Shown in pieces: positions 43,207 to 53,044 of a stretch of 64,000 nt of DNA. Location of the stretch: positions 248,001-312,000 of the forward strand of contig OY782758.1 of the NCBI GenBank assembly GCA_963678215.1. The letters are read 5' to 3'. Below the pieces are notes generated by a model, which saw nothing but the letters and a program-made list of their open reading frames with translations, did no database searches and was not told the DNA's origin. How positions within the stretch are numbered: position 1 is the first letter of the stretch; each line of letters starts with the position of its first letter. The DNA is from Thiobius zoothamnicola. Its GTDB lineage: Bacteria > Pseudomonadota > Gammaproteobacteria > Chromatiales > Chromatiaceae. Made by a program: the position numbers and the translations under genes.

Positions 43207-45016
43207 TTAATTGTCGGAGTGATTCATCCAAAATGAATAATTGCAGCACCTGCTCAGCAAGCGAGGCCAAACCCGCATAATATTTTTCAATCAAGCTGTC
43301 GCATGCCTGTGACTGAATTTGTCCGTGAGTCAATGCTTGCAAACGCTGGCCCAGATTATTTTTACGTGACGACAAATCCCGCTGTAACCAAGTGGTTAGG
43401 GGTGGATTAAAGCCGCGTTTTTTTCTGGAAAAGATGGGATTGACCCCGGGTGCGATCTTGCCCAGAATTTTTTTTGGTGGCTGGGTAAAACGCTCCTCTG
43501 GTGATAGACCTATGATCTCTTGGTAAAAATGGTGATCCAATAAGGGTGTGCGTTGTTCCAAACCATGCGCCATCGTACAAAGATCGGCTTTGCGTAGAAT
43601 ATACTCAGGTAAATAATTTAAGCGATCAATCTCCAATAATTGTTGCAGACCACTCACTTGGGTTTCGGGCCGACGCCAATAATGTGTTTGGCAGGCCAAA
43701 TCCGGCTGCAAAAAACGACGTTGCGCAACATGCAAACCGGAAAAGCGGAAGGCATACGCATCTTGCCAAGTTAGGGATGCTTCAACTAACCACTTACGCC
43801 ATCCCTTTGGAGACCAACCACGGACTGGTTGGAATATATCGGGCAAATGAAAGCGTCTCATTGAACGTAAATGCTTTTGATAACGTTTATATCCTGCAAA
43901 AAGTTCATCACCGCCATCACCACCGAGTACGACGGCGACCGATTTGGCGGTTTCCCGCGACAAATACCAACTGGGGATACTACTGGGGTCAGCGAATGGT
44001 TCATCAAGATCGGCGATCAATTGATCGAAATCTACACTTAACGCATCAGTAATGGCCACTTTTTGATGAGGCAAACCCAATTGAGCAGCAAACTCGGCAG
44101 CTTGTTTGCTTTCATCGAAGGAGGAGCCGGGAAATGCCGCGCTGAAACAAGTCAAGTTATCAAAACCCAGTGCCTGTAAACGTTCGGTCACGGTGCTGGA
44201 ATCAATTCCAGCACTTAAAAATACGCCTACAGGACGATCTGCCACCGTACGCATTTGGATGGCGCTATCCAATTCAGTTTTCCATTCTCCTGTTCCTGGT
44301 GTTGGCCGCCAATAGGTTCGTTTCGTTAAATGATAAGTTTTTAAATCAAACGTTAAACAGGATGCATTTTCCAAACGCTGAATGGATTCAAAAATTGTAA
44401 GTGGTGCCGGTATGTATCGATGTGCCAAATAGGCATCAATTGCTTTTGCTGAAAAAGCCCGTTGCCGCATTGGCAAAAAGGGTGCCACAGATCTCACCGT
44501 TGAACCGAATGCGAATGAATGGCTTTGCGGATCATGGTGGAATAGTAACGGTTTTAACCCCATGCGATCCCGCGCCAGATATATTTTTTGCTGGCGTAGG
44601 TCCAGAATGGCGAATGCAAACATGCCGCGCAGGCGCTGCAGCATGGCGTCAAAACCATATGCAAGATACGCGTTTAGGATATATTCGGTATCCGAGTGAG
44701 TTTTAAAAACAAATCCCTGGCCAGCCAATGATTTTGCATCCTTTTCCCAGTCATAAACTTCGCCGTTGTAACAAAGCCAGACTTGTCGATCATCATTAGA
44801 CATTGGCTGATTTGCGGCATCACTGAGATCCCGAATGGATAGGCGTGAATGGATGAGTGCCGCATGAATATCGTCTGTCAGATCAGCATTGAAGCCCGCA
44901 CCCCAATGATGAATATGCTGCGTATCTGGGCCACGTTGCCGGATACCGTCAAGCATTGCGGAGGCAACTGAATCAGCTACTGGTTCGGCAGAAACAAATC
45001 CAGCAATACCACACAT
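43175..45016 (-). CDS. Asparagine synthase (glutamine-hydrolysing) family protein
   Basis: 613 residues. N-terminal glutaminase with Cys2 (MCGIAGFVS), RGPD and NGEVYD motifs; C-terminal synthetase with the PPi loop VFLSAGIDSSTV and LGGDGGDELFAGY. In glycan loci such AsnB-type enzymes often amidate sugar carboxylates rather than make asparagine; that is inferred from position. Its ATG overlaps the stop of the preceding GT4 gene. Confidence 0.9.
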   Translation of the reverse strand: MCGIAGFVSAEPVADSVASAMLDGIRQRGPDTQHIHHWGAGFNADLTDDIHAALIHSRLSIRDLSDAANQPMSNDDRQVWLCYNGEVYDWEKDAKSLAGQGFVFKTHSDTEYILNAYLAYGFDAMLQRLRGMFAFAILDLRQQKIYLARDRMGLKPLLFHHDPQSHSFAFGSTVRSVAPFLPMRQRAFSAKAIDAYLAHRYIPAPLTIFESIQRLENASCLTFDLKTYHLTKRTYWRPTPGTGEWKTELDSAIQMRTVADRPVGVFLSAGIDSSTVTERLQALGFDNLTCFSAAFPGSSFDESKQAAEFAAQLGLPHQKVAITDALSVDFDQLIADLDEPFADPSSIPSWYLSRETAKSVAVVLGGDGGDELFAGYKRYQKHLRSMRRFHLPDIFQPVRGWSPKGWRKWLVEASLTWQDAYAFRFSGLHVAQRRFLQPDLACQTHYWRRPETQVSGLQQLLEIDRLNYLPEYILRKADLCTMAHGLEQRTPLLDHHFYQEIIGLSPEERFTQPPKKILGKIAPGVNPIFSRKKRGFNPPLTTWLQRDLSSRKNNLGQRLQALTHGQIQSQACDSLIEKYYAGLASLAEQVLQLFILDESLRQLNALRQRVERG

Positions 45017-46134
45017 TAGTGACTGATCTGTACTTGATGGAACACACTCTCCATCCGGTCCAGCATTTGCGCGTCACTGAAATTTTCCTGGATATGTTGA
45101 ACAGCCGCCTCGCCAAATTGTTGGCGTAATGCTGTTTCTTGATATAAACGCAACATTGCCTGGGCAAGTTGCTTGGCATTTTTCGGTTCAACCAACAAAC
45201 CCGTTTGCTGGTCTTTAACGGCCTCAGAGATAGCGCCAACTGGCGTCGAAATAACTGCTTTGCCGCATGCCATTGCCTGCATGAGCGCTTGTGGCACTCC
45301 CTCTTCTCCATACGAAGGCAGGCAGAAAACATCGAATGCATTCAGCCAGTCAGCCACATTCTCCTGCCGCCCGACGAAGTCCACTTTGTCGGTTAAATGC
45401 CAATGCTGTAAGTGGGTTTCCAAATGATCTTTATAAGGGCCATCGCCGACAACCACAATACGCGCATCTGGCCATTTCGCCTGTAGTGAACGAAATGCGT
45501 CAAACAAGTAAGTATGGCCTTTCCAACTGCGTATTGTTGCCACAATGCCAAATAAAAACTGATGAGCCGACAAATTCAGCTTCGCTTTCATTTCAGCATT
45601 TGACTTGGGATAAAAAATGGCGAAATCCACGCCGGTTGGGATTGAACGCATGCGGGCTAAATCAAAACCATTTGCTTTATGCAACTGTTGACGCACGGCT
45701 TCGCCCGTTGTGACGATATAGTCGGTTGCTGTTTGATATAACCAACGGGTCGGCCAGGAAAGGTTCACTTTAGTTGAAACATGGCGCGTGCGCACCACGG
45801 GCAATCGTTTGCGTCGCCATTGATTTGTCAGAGCCACCAACCAACTGTCTGTAGAGCTGTGTGTATTGATGACATCAAAGCCCTCAGCGTGCTGTTTCAG
45901 CCATGAACCTAACGACATTAGGGCGTTGGCGTTTTTACGCGCAATCGGCAGCGCATGGGTGGTGATTTTTCTTGCCAAAGCAGCTGGGTAAATTTCCGCC
46001 TCAGGTGGACAGATTAACGCGACTTTGTGGCCTCTGCGCGCAAAACCCGCCATTTCATTCAGAATGCGGATTTCTTGTCCGCCCCAGCCGCATGAGGATT
46101 CGGTATGCAGAATCCTGAGTGTTTTCTTCGCCAT
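45016..46134 (-). CDS. GT4-family glycosyltransferase
   Basis: 372 residues. Glycine-rich SSCGWGGQEIRILNEMAGF at the N-terminus, VVGDGPYKDHLETHL before the donor site and the EEGVPQALMQAMACGKAVIST block with catalytic acidic residues. First gene of the minus-strand glycan block; the divergent 264-bp gap to the TPR gene holds its promoter. GC content is that of core genes. Confidence 0.9.
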   Translation of the reverse strand: MAKKTLRILHTESSCGWGGQEIRILNEMAGFARRGHKVALICPPEAEIYPAALARKITTHALPIARKNANALMSLGSWLKQHAEGFDVINTHSSTDSWLVALTNQWRRKRLPVVRTRHVSTKVNLSWPTRWLYQTATDYIVTTGEAVRQQLHKANGFDLARMRSIPTGVDFAIFYPKSNAEMKAKLNLSAHQFLFGIVATIRSWKGHTYLFDAFRSLQAKWPDARIVVVGDGPYKDHLETHLQHWHLTDKVDFVGRQENVADWLNAFDVFCLPSYGEEGVPQALMQAMACGKAVISTPVGAISEAVKDQQTGLLVEPKNAKQLAQAMLRLYQETALRQQFGEAAVQHIQENFSDAQMLDRMESVFHQVQISH

Positions 46135-46252
46135 TTTTGTTTTTTCGCGTCTTTAGGCGAATCTCAAAGCGTTAGGGTATAGAGACTGAATATGGAATAC
46201 TACTTTCCAGCAGATGACAAATGACCCAGAATAAGGAGGTTCGTGAGCCAAT

Positions 46253-46271
46253 CAGGCTCACTCATTTGCCC
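46253..46271. repeat. Short stem-loop in the divergent intergenic region
   Basis: GTGAGCC-AATCA-GGCTCAC, a perfect 7-bp stem with 5-nt loop in the gap between the divergent GT4 and TPR genes. Could be an operator or structured leader. No T-run. Confidence 0.45.
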
Positions 46272-46397
46272 TAATTTTGGATTCAGTCATCCGGCGGCCC
46301 TGTATATTCAATGAGCCGGGAAATGTCAAATACTGATGTTGTTCTAACCAGCGCAGTCTCCGTTATGATGCAAAATCACTCTTCATAAAAGCACCAA

Positions 46398-48122
46398 ATG
46401 CGAATCAGTAAACTTGCCGTAACCCCTCTTCTGGTTTTGTTGTTGGGCGCTTGTCAAACCAGCAGAGTGCAACCCGATGCGTCAAAACGCCAACCTTCAC
46501 TACCCATACTGGCTGGCGAGTTGCGCCAAACGATGGAGAGGGATTTGCTCTACCATTATTTAGTGGGTGAAATTGGCGCGCGGGATGGGCAACTAAAGAC
46601 GGCATTATCACACTATATGCTGATTCTGCAGGATAAGGCGGAGCCTTATGCGGCTGAACGTGCCACACGGATTGCGTTGCATCTCAAGGATTATCAAACG
46701 GGTTTGCAGGCCGTTAGGGGGTGGCTGGATGTTGCGCCAGCAGATCCTCTGGCGCATCAATTTGCCGCTATTCTGCATTTGCGCACCGGCCAAATGGCGC
46801 AGGCGCAAACGCAGTTTGAAACATTACTGGCGTTGATTGGTGGTGCTGATCAACACAATTTGCTGTTGGTCGCCGATGCGCTTAAGAAAGAGCCGGACAA
46901 GACGGTCGTTTTGCAGTTGATGCGTAACATGCGGCTTGATCAACAACAAAACCCGTATGCCCATTATGCCGTCGGTTTGGTTGAAGCTAATCAAAAGCTC
47001 TATGACATTGCTGAGCAATCACTGCGTCGGGCAATCACGTTAAAGGCGAATTGGCCTTTGCCGCATATTTTGTTGGGTCAGGTTTTAAGTGCTCAAGGAA
47101 AGCGTCAACAAGCGCTGGAACATTTACGAAATAGCGTGCAAACTCATCCTGATGACAGTGCGCTGCGCCATGCTTATGCGCGTCAACTGATCGAAACCGA
47201 ACAATTTGCCGAGGCGTTGCTGGAATTCCGTCAGTTACACGAACAGAATCCTGAAGCGACCAAAATCAGCTACGCACTGGCGATCCTGTCCACTCAGGAA
47301 GCCAGTTGGGAAGAGGCGCGATCATTATGGCAAGCGTTACGCGGCGAATCGGAATTTTATCGGGATGCCACCTATTTTCTCGCTCGGGTTGAAGAAAGCA
47401 CGGGTAATATCGCTTTGGCCATCGGCTTGTATCACAGCGTTGCACCGGGCGAACGCCATATAGATGCCATGATTCGGGCCAGTTATCTGCTGGCGGAAAC
47501 GGATCGTCTGCCGCAAGCGCGCCGACAGCTACGCCAATTACGCTCAACCCATCCGAAAGAAGCGGTCGATATTTATCTGGCCGAAGCGCAAATGTTGATT
47601 GAGCAGGCGCAGGATGCAAAAACTGTGGTGGCTTTATACACCCAGGCGTTAAAGGATTTTCCCGAAAATAATGTGTTGCAATACAGCCGGGGACTCTATT
47701 TGGCGGACCAGGCGCAGTATGAACCCATGGAAGCAGATTTTCTCGCGGTGCTCAGTCGGGATAATCAACATGCCGAAACGTTGAACGCACTGGGTTATAC
47801 CTTGGCGGATCGTAATGTGCGTTTGCCAGAAGCCTTGCAATACATCCAGCGCGCCTTGGCACTACGCCCAGAGGATCCCGCCATACTGGACAGCATGGGG
47901 TGGATTCAGTATCGGATGGGTAATCTGGTACAGGCTGTTGCCTATTTACGCCGCGCATTGGTGCATACGCCAGATGAGGAAATCGCCGCACACCTGGGTG
48001 AAGTGCTCTGGGTGCAGGGTCAGTATGCTGAAGCGCGTAAGGTTTGGGAAAAAGCGCTGGAACGTAAACCGGACAGTGAACAAGTCAAAGCAACTTTACA
48101 GCGTCTGGGAGTGAGTCGATGA
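46398..48122 (+). CDS. TPR-repeat lipoprotein
   Basis: 574 residues. Lipoprotein signal with lipobox LLGAC (Cys19). The body is tetratricopeptide repeats, clearest at residues 60-120, 190-260 and 450-560 (for example LNALGYTLADRNVRLPEALQ and AILDSMGWIQYRMGNLVQA). In gammaproteobacteria this gene precedes lolB-ispE; here lolB is absent and ispE overlaps by 4 bp. Likely an outer-membrane-anchored scaffold. Confidence 0.85.
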   Translation: MRISKLAVTPLLVLLLGACQTSRVQPDASKRQPSLPILAGELRQTMERDLLYHYLVGEIGARDGQLKTALSHYMLILQDKAEPYAAERATRIALHLKDYQTGLQAVRGWLDVAPADPLAHQFAAILHLRTGQMAQAQTQFETLLALIGGADQHNLLLVADALKKEPDKTVVLQLMRNMRLDQQQNPYAHYAVGLVEANQKLYDIAEQSLRRAITLKANWPLPHILLGQVLSAQGKRQQALEHLRNSVQTHPDDSALRHAYARQLIETEQFAEALLEFRQLHEQNPEATKISYALAILSTQEASWEEARSLWQALRGESEFYRDATYFLARVEESTGNIALAIGLYHSVAPGERHIDAMIRASYLLAETDRLPQARRQLRQLRSTHPKEAVDIYLAEAQMLIEQAQDAKTVVALYTQALKDFPENNVLQYSRGLYLADQAQYEPMEADFLAVLSRDNQHAETLNALGYTLADRNVRLPEALQYIQRALALRPEDPAILDSMGWIQYRMGNLVQAVAYLRRALVHTPDEEIAAHLGEVLWVQGQYAEARKVWEKALERKPDSEQVKATLQRLGVSR

Positions 48123-48976
48123 GTGCTTGGTCTCAAGGTTGGCCAGCGCCAGCGAAATTGAATCTTATGCTGCGCATCACCGGGCGTCGGGCGGACGGCT
48201 ACCATAACTTGCAAACCGTTTTTCAGTTTCTGGATATTCATGACACGCTGGATTTCAGATTGCGTGCGGATGACGCTGAAATTCATCGCGTGGAACCAAC
48301 ACCTGATATTACGCAAGAGGATGATTTATCGGTGCGCGCTGCCCGGCTATTGCAAACAGCCAGTGGTTCTACGCAGGGTGTGGATATTCGTCTGCGTAAA
48401 CGCTTGCCGATAGGTGCCGGTTTGGGGGGGGGCAGTTCAGATGCCGCCACGACATTAGTGGCGTTAAATGCCTTATGGCGTTGTCGGCTCGATACCCCAA
48501 GACTGGCTGAACTCGGACTGCAATTGGGGGCTGACGTGCCAGTTTTCGTACAGGGTCACGCCGCTTGGGCGGAGGGTGTTGGTGAACAGCTATGCGCTAT
48601 TGAGTTGCCGGAAGTGGTTTATCTGGTGTTAAAGCCAGCTTGCACGATCAGCACAGGGATAATTTTTAACGACAAGGAATTGACACGCCACGCATCCCCG
48701 ATCACAATACGCGACTTTCTAGACGGGACGACGGATAATGATTGCCTGCCCGTGGTGAGCAAACGTTATCCAAGGGTCGCGCAAGCGCTGGATTGGTTGA
48801 GTGAATATGCTGAGGCCCGTTTGACAGGCACTGGCGCTTGTGTATTTGCTGAATTTCCAGATTCGGCCACAGCACAATCCGTTTTGCGGATGATGCCACC
48901 TGATATGGCTGGCTGGGTCGCGCAAGGTAAAAACCGATCGGCATTGCTGGATCGGTTAAAGATCACCGAAACTTAA
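48119..48976 (+). CDS. ispE: 4-diphosphocytidyl-2-C-methyl-D-erythritol kinase
   Basis: 285 residues. GHMP kinase of the non-mevalonate isoprenoid pathway. N-terminal WPAPAKLNLMLRITGRRADG, ATP loop LPIGAGLGGGSSDAATTL and the C-terminal LTGTGACVFAEF are all canonical. Start overlaps the TPR gene stop. Confidence 0.95.
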   Translation: MSAWSQGWPAPAKLNLMLRITGRRADGYHNLQTVFQFLDIHDTLDFRLRADDAEIHRVEPTPDITQEDDLSVRAARLLQTASGSTQGVDIRLRKRLPIGAGLGGGSSDAATTLVALNALWRCRLDTPRLAELGLQLGADVPVFVQGHAAWAEGVGEQLCAIELPEVVYLVLKPACTISTGIIFNDKELTRHASPITIRDFLDGTTDNDCLPVVSKRYPRVAQALDWLSEYAEARLTGTGACVFAEFPDSATAQSVLRMMPPDMAGWVAQGKNRSALLDRLKITET

Positions 48977-49056
48977 GTGATCACAATCATCGCGCATAGT
49001 CGTGCGCGAAACGATTTTTACGCCACAGCCTGTTCTGTCAGCGTGAGCACAAATAA

Positions 49057-49131
49057 TGGGGTGTCGCCAAGCGGTAAGGCACCGGACTTTGACTCCGGTA
49101 TGCGCAGGTTCGAATCCTGCCACCCCAGCCA
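49057..49131 (+). tRNA. tRNA-Gln (anticodon TTG)
   Basis: 75 bases including an encoded CCA. Acceptor stem TGGGGTG pairs with CACCCCA; anticodon loop ACTTTGACT in a CCGG-bounded stem gives TTG; T-loop GGTTCGAATCC. Sits between ispE and prs as in many gammaproteobacteria. Confidence 0.97.
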
Positions 49132-49203
49132 TTTTCGACTTGGAACGGTTTCGGGTCCGGATCGCAGACTTTCAGAGCGGACCTGAAGAATGATTCCATA
49201 AAG

Positions 49204-49230
49204 CCACCCATCAACTGATGGGTGGTTGTT
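49204..49230 (+). terminator. Stem-loop between tRNA-Gln and prs
   Basis: CCACCCATCA-ACT-GATGGGTGG, a strong stem followed by TTGTTTG. Reads as an intrinsic terminator or attenuator just before prs. Confidence 0.7.
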
Positions 49231-49254
49231 TGCGTTTAACTGCCGGAGAGATTG

Positions 49255-50208
49255 ATGCCAGTCAGCGGCATGATGTTATTTTCGGGCAATGCCCATCCCA
49301 AACTCGCCGCTGAAATATCGGCACACCTCGGCATGCCGTCAGGCAAAGCGGTTGTCGGCCAGTTCAGTGATGGCGAAGTCATGGTCGAAATCCAGGAAAA
49401 CGTGCGCGGTCGGGACGTGTTCGTACTGCAACCGACCTGCGAACCCACTAACGATAACCTGATGGAATTGCTGGTGATGATTGATGCCCTGCGTTGGGCT
49501 TCAGCGGGCCGTATCACCGCCGTCATGCCCTATTATGGTTATGCGCGTCAGGATCGCCGTCCGCGTTCAGCCAGAGTGCCCATTACCGCCCGCCTGGCAG
49601 CGAAAATGATTGGTGCTGCTGGTGCGAACCGGGTATTGACCATGGACTTGCATGCTGACCAAATCCAGGGTTTTTTCGATATTCCGGTGGATAATGTGTA
49701 TGCCTCACCCATTTTATTGGGCGATATCTGGCGCCAGAAATACCCGGATTTGATGGTTGTATCCCCCGATGTGGGCGGTGTCGTGCGCGCCCGGGCGATC
49801 GCCAAACGTTTGGATGACGCAGATCTGGCCATTATCGATAAACGCCGCCCTAAACCCAACGAAGCGCAGATCATGAACATTATCGGCGATGTCGCCGGGC
49901 GCTCTTGCGTGCTGGTCGATGATCTCGTGGATACGGCGGGAACTTTATGTAAAGCAGCCAATGCCTTGAAAGATGCCGGAGCCGCCATGGTGGCGGGTTA
50001 TTGCACGCATGCTGTGCTATCTGGCGGTGCCATCCAGCATATTGCTGACTCACAGTTGGACGAATTGGTGGTTTCCACCACGATTCCACTGGGTGGGGAA
50101 GCGAAAGCCTGCGGCAAAATTCGCCAGCTTTCCATTGCTGAACTCCTGGCCGAATCCATGCGCCGCATCAGTAATGAAGAATCTGTCAGTTCATTATTCG
50201 TGGACTAG
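49255..50208 (+). CDS. prs: Ribose-phosphate pyrophosphokinase
   Basis: 317 residues from ATG 49255, 4 nt after GGAGAG. Makes PRPP from ribose 5-phosphate and ATP. Seen: FSGNAHPKLAAEIS, the flexible-loop RQDRRPRSARVPI, the substrate site DLHADQIQGFFDIPVDN and the PRPP motif VLVDDLVDTAGT. Complete. Confidence 0.96.
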   Translation: MPVSGMMLFSGNAHPKLAAEISAHLGMPSGKAVVGQFSDGEVMVEIQENVRGRDVFVLQPTCEPTNDNLMELLVMIDALRWASAGRITAVMPYYGYARQDRRPRSARVPITARLAAKMIGAAGANRVLTMDLHADQIQGFFDIPVDNVYASPILLGDIWRQKYPDLMVVSPDVGGVVRARAIAKRLDDADLAIIDKRRPKPNEAQIMNIIGDVAGRSCVLVDDLVDTAGTLCKAANALKDAGAAMVAGYCTHAVLSGGAIQHIADSQLDELVVSTTIPLGGEAKACGKIRQLSIAELLAESMRRISNEESVSSLFVD

Positions 50209-50308
50209 CACTAAACTGGAATGATGGATATCAACCCAAGGGCCATCCCTTGCCGTCCGTATATCCTCAATATTCCTTAATCGCTCACATCCGGGTCTGG
50301 TCGCGGAC

Positions 50309-50348
50309 CTTACAGGCGGCGGAAGCCTGCTAAGGGTGTTGTTTTTTT
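50309..50348 (+). terminator. Stem-loop and T-run before rplY
   Basis: CTTACAGGC / GCCTGCTAAG stem with one bulged base, then after 7 nt a run of seven T. The distance is long for a classical terminator; a structured leader for the L25 mRNA is an alternative. Confidence 0.5.
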
Positions 50349-50372
50349 AAGCAATCTCACCAGGAATTCAAC

Positions 50373-51002
50373 ATGCAAGAAAATTTTGAAATTATCGCTG
50401 TCGGGCGTGACGAAAAAGGTACGGGTGCGAGCCGCCGCCTGCGTCACGCTGGCATGGTGCCAGGCATTATTTACGGTGGCGGCCAAGCGCCGGAAATGTT
50501 TTCCACTGAGCACAATACCCTGATCCAGCATTTGGATCACGAAGCGGTTTACTCGCATATTTTGACCGTCAATATGGATGGCGTAAAACAACGCGTCGTA
50601 TTGAAAGATCTGCAACGTCATCCCTCCAAGCCTTTTATCCAACACATGGATTTACTGCGCGTCGCTGATACCGACCGCATTAAAATGCATGTGCCATTGC
50701 ATTTCATCAATGAAGACACGGCTCCTGGCGTCAAGGCTGGTGGTAAAGTCAGCCATATGATAGGCAATGTTGAAGTGATTTGCGCCGCTAAAGATTTACC
50801 GGAATTTATCGAAGTGGATATCCAAGCCCTGCAACTTGGCGATACGATCCACCTCAGTGATTTGAAATTGCCTGAAAATGTTGAAATATTAGCTTTGACG
50901 CATGGCGCTGATCACGACACCGGCGTGGTTGCCATCCATGCACCTAAAGGCGCTGCTGAAACAGACGAAGATGAGGCTGAGTCGGAAAACGAGGAATCAT
51001 AA
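50373..51002 (+). CDS. rplY: 50S ribosomal protein L25 (general stress CTC form)
   Basis: 209 residues, the long bL25/CTC form. N-terminal 5S rRNA-binding domain (GASRRLRHAGMVPGIIYGGG, then LKDLQRHPSKPFIQHMDLLRV) and the C-terminal beta domain; an acidic tail ends the protein. In the usual prs-rplY-pth order. Confidence 0.94.
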   Translation: MQENFEIIAVGRDEKGTGASRRLRHAGMVPGIIYGGGQAPEMFSTEHNTLIQHLDHEAVYSHILTVNMDGVKQRVVLKDLQRHPSKPFIQHMDLLRVADTDRIKMHVPLHFINEDTAPGVKAGGKVSHMIGNVEVICAAKDLPEFIEVDIQALQLGDTIHLSDLKLPENVEILALTHGADHDTGVVAIHAPKGAAETDEDEAESENEES

Positions 51003-51064
51003 GATGCGTAGGCAGGGGAGGTACGCTTCCCCTGCCGCAGGTTGATCTGTGATCTGAGTTACTG

Positions 51065-51649
51065 ATGAAAACGACGCCTATCCGTTGTGTTGTGGGCTTG
51101 GGTAATCCAGGCGCGAAGTATGCTGATAATCGACATAATGTTGGTTTCTGGCTGGTGGACCGGCTGGCGCAGCAATTTAATGCCACGTTGCGTAAAGAAG
51201 ATAAATTTTCCGGTGAGGTCGCACGCATCAGCAATTCTGCTGGCGAATGCTGGTTGCTGAAACCGGACACCTTCATGAATCATAGTGGCCGTGCTGTCAG
51301 CGCTCTGGCCCGTTTCTATAAGCTCCCCATTGACACTATGCTGATTGTGCATGATGAGCTTGATTTGCCGCCCGGCGTGATTCGTCTGAAGACCGGTGGT
51401 GGTCATGGCGGTCATAATGGTTTGCGCGATATTGTCAGCGCGATGGGGGGGCAAGCCTTTCATCGTATCCGCATCGGCATTGGGCACCCGGGGCACAAAA
51501 GCCTCGTGTCCAACTATGTGTTGTCAGCGCCAGCCAAAACTGACCATGACGCCATGCTCACCGGGCTGGATGCTGTTAAACAGCACTGGATGACCATTCA
51601 GTCAGGCGATATTCCCAAAGCGATGCAGTTGATTCACAGTAAGATTTGA
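51065..51649 (+). CDS. pth: Peptidyl-tRNA hydrolase
   Basis: 194 residues. Recycles peptidyl-tRNA. GLGNPGAKYADNRHNVGFWL with the catalytic His, LLKPDTFMNHSGRAV and the VHDELDLPPG, GGHGGHNGLRDI blocks are complete. Its stop overlaps the rmuC start (TGATG). Confidence 0.95.
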   Translation: MKTTPIRCVVGLGNPGAKYADNRHNVGFWLVDRLAQQFNATLRKEDKFSGEVARISNSAGECWLLKPDTFMNHSGRAVSALARFYKLPIDTMLIVHDELDLPPGVIRLKTGGGHGGHNGLRDIVSAMGGQAFHRIRIGIGHPGHKSLVSNYVLSAPAKTDHDAMLTGLDAVKQHWMTIQSGDIPKAMQLIHSKI

Positions 51650-52992
51650 TGCATCTGACTGAATTGCATGCTGTTCTTCAGGGGTTGCCTTCGGTGTGGC
51701 TAGGGTATGCGCTGATAATCGTTATTTTTTTATTGTTATTCAGTTTATGGGGCATCTGGCGACTGGCGCAACGCAACGAGCAGACGCAAAAAAAGAACCA
51801 GCATTTTTTGCAGCGTGCCTTACAGGATGTTGTCAGCGAGCTTGAACGCAACCAACAGGAAACGGTGCAACGCAACCTGCAAGCCTTGCAGATGGTGCTG
51901 TCCGATAAGCTCAGCCGGTTGGAACGTCAGTTACTGGAAGATGCCAGCAACCTGAAAATCACGCTGGAGAAAAACCAGTATCGCGCTTTAAAAAGCCAGC
52001 AGGAGACCTTGGCAACAACATTAGGTGCGATGGGGCAGCAAATTCAACAAAGCCTCAGATTTTCTTCGGATGAACTTGGCGAACGCGTGATCGCGCTGAC
52101 ACAAACCACAGACCAACGTTTACAGGAAATCAATCAACAGGTTGAACAGCGCCTGCAAGAGGGTTTTGAGAATACGACCAGAACTTTTACCCAGGTACTT
52201 GAGCATCTCAGCCGGATTGATGAAGCGCAAAAAAGGATCGCTGAGCTTTCCAGCAATGTCGTCAGTTTGCAGGAAATATTGACCGATAAGCGCTCTCGTG
52301 GCGCTTTCGGCGAAGTGCAATTACTCGGTTTGATCCGCAATATGATGCCGGAGAACAGCTTTGAGGAACAAGCCGTGCTGAGCAATGGTAAACGCGTTGA
52401 TTGCCTTTTGCATTTACCTGACCCCACAGGCAGCGTGCCCATAGACGCCAAGTTTCCCCTGGAAAGCTATCAGCGCATGCAAAATATGGAAACTTCTGCG
52501 ACGGAACGCGCGCAGGCGGTCAATCAATTCCGCCGCGACATCCGTAAACACATCCACGATATCGCCAGCAAATATCTATTACCCGGTGAAACCGCTGATG
52601 GTGCCGTGATGTTCATTCCAGCCGAGGCGGTGTTCGCGGAAATTTATGCGCGCCATCCGGAATTGGTGAAAGATGCGCAACGCGCGCGCGTCTGGATGGT
52701 CTCCCCAACCACCTTGATGGCGGTATTAACCACGGCGCGCGCCGTGTTGAAAGATGATGCGACCCGGCGTCAAATTCACATCATCCAGGATCACTTGCGC
52801 AAACTGGCGGATGATTTCACCCGTTTTCAACAGCGTATGGATAAACTGGCTTCGCATATCCGTCAAGCCAATGAGGATGTTGATCACATCCATACTTCAG
52901 CGAAAAAAATCAGTCAGCGTTTCACCCGCATTGAAGCCGCTGAATTGGATCAAACGATGGATGGCCAGCGAAAAAAATCGATAGATCAGTAA
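51649..52992 (+). CDS. rmuC: DNA recombination protein RmuC
   Basis: 447 residues from ATG 51649. One N-terminal membrane helix (ALIIVIFLLLFSLWGIW), a long coiled coil to about residue 200, then the RmuC nuclease-fold domain: RGAFGEVQLLGLIRNMM, VDCLLHLPD, VPIDAKFPLESYQRM, MFIPAEAVFAEI and WMVSPTTLMAVLTTARAV. Thought to limit inversions during recombination. Confidence 0.92.
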   Translation: MHLTELHAVLQGLPSVWLGYALIIVIFLLLFSLWGIWRLAQRNEQTQKKNQHFLQRALQDVVSELERNQQETVQRNLQALQMVLSDKLSRLERQLLEDASNLKITLEKNQYRALKSQQETLATTLGAMGQQIQQSLRFSSDELGERVIALTQTTDQRLQEINQQVEQRLQEGFENTTRTFTQVLEHLSRIDEAQKRIAELSSNVVSLQEILTDKRSRGAFGEVQLLGLIRNMMPENSFEEQAVLSNGKRVDCLLHLPDPTGSVPIDAKFPLESYQRMQNMETSATERAQAVNQFRRDIRKHIHDIASKYLLPGETADGAVMFIPAEAVFAEIYARHPELVKDAQRARVWMVSPTTLMAVLTTARAVLKDDATRRQIHIIQDHLRKLADDFTRFQQRMDKLASHIRQANEDVDHIHTSAKKISQRFTRIEAAELDQTMDGQRKKSIDQ

Positions 52993-53044
52993 GACCTGGG
53001 AAGGGTTTTACGCCAAATTTAAATATTGCCAGATTGGAAATGTC

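Noticed and set aside
46398..48976. lolB hidden between the TPR gene and ispE
   Set aside because: The two genes overlap by 4 bp; there is no room for lolB, which must lie elsewhere.
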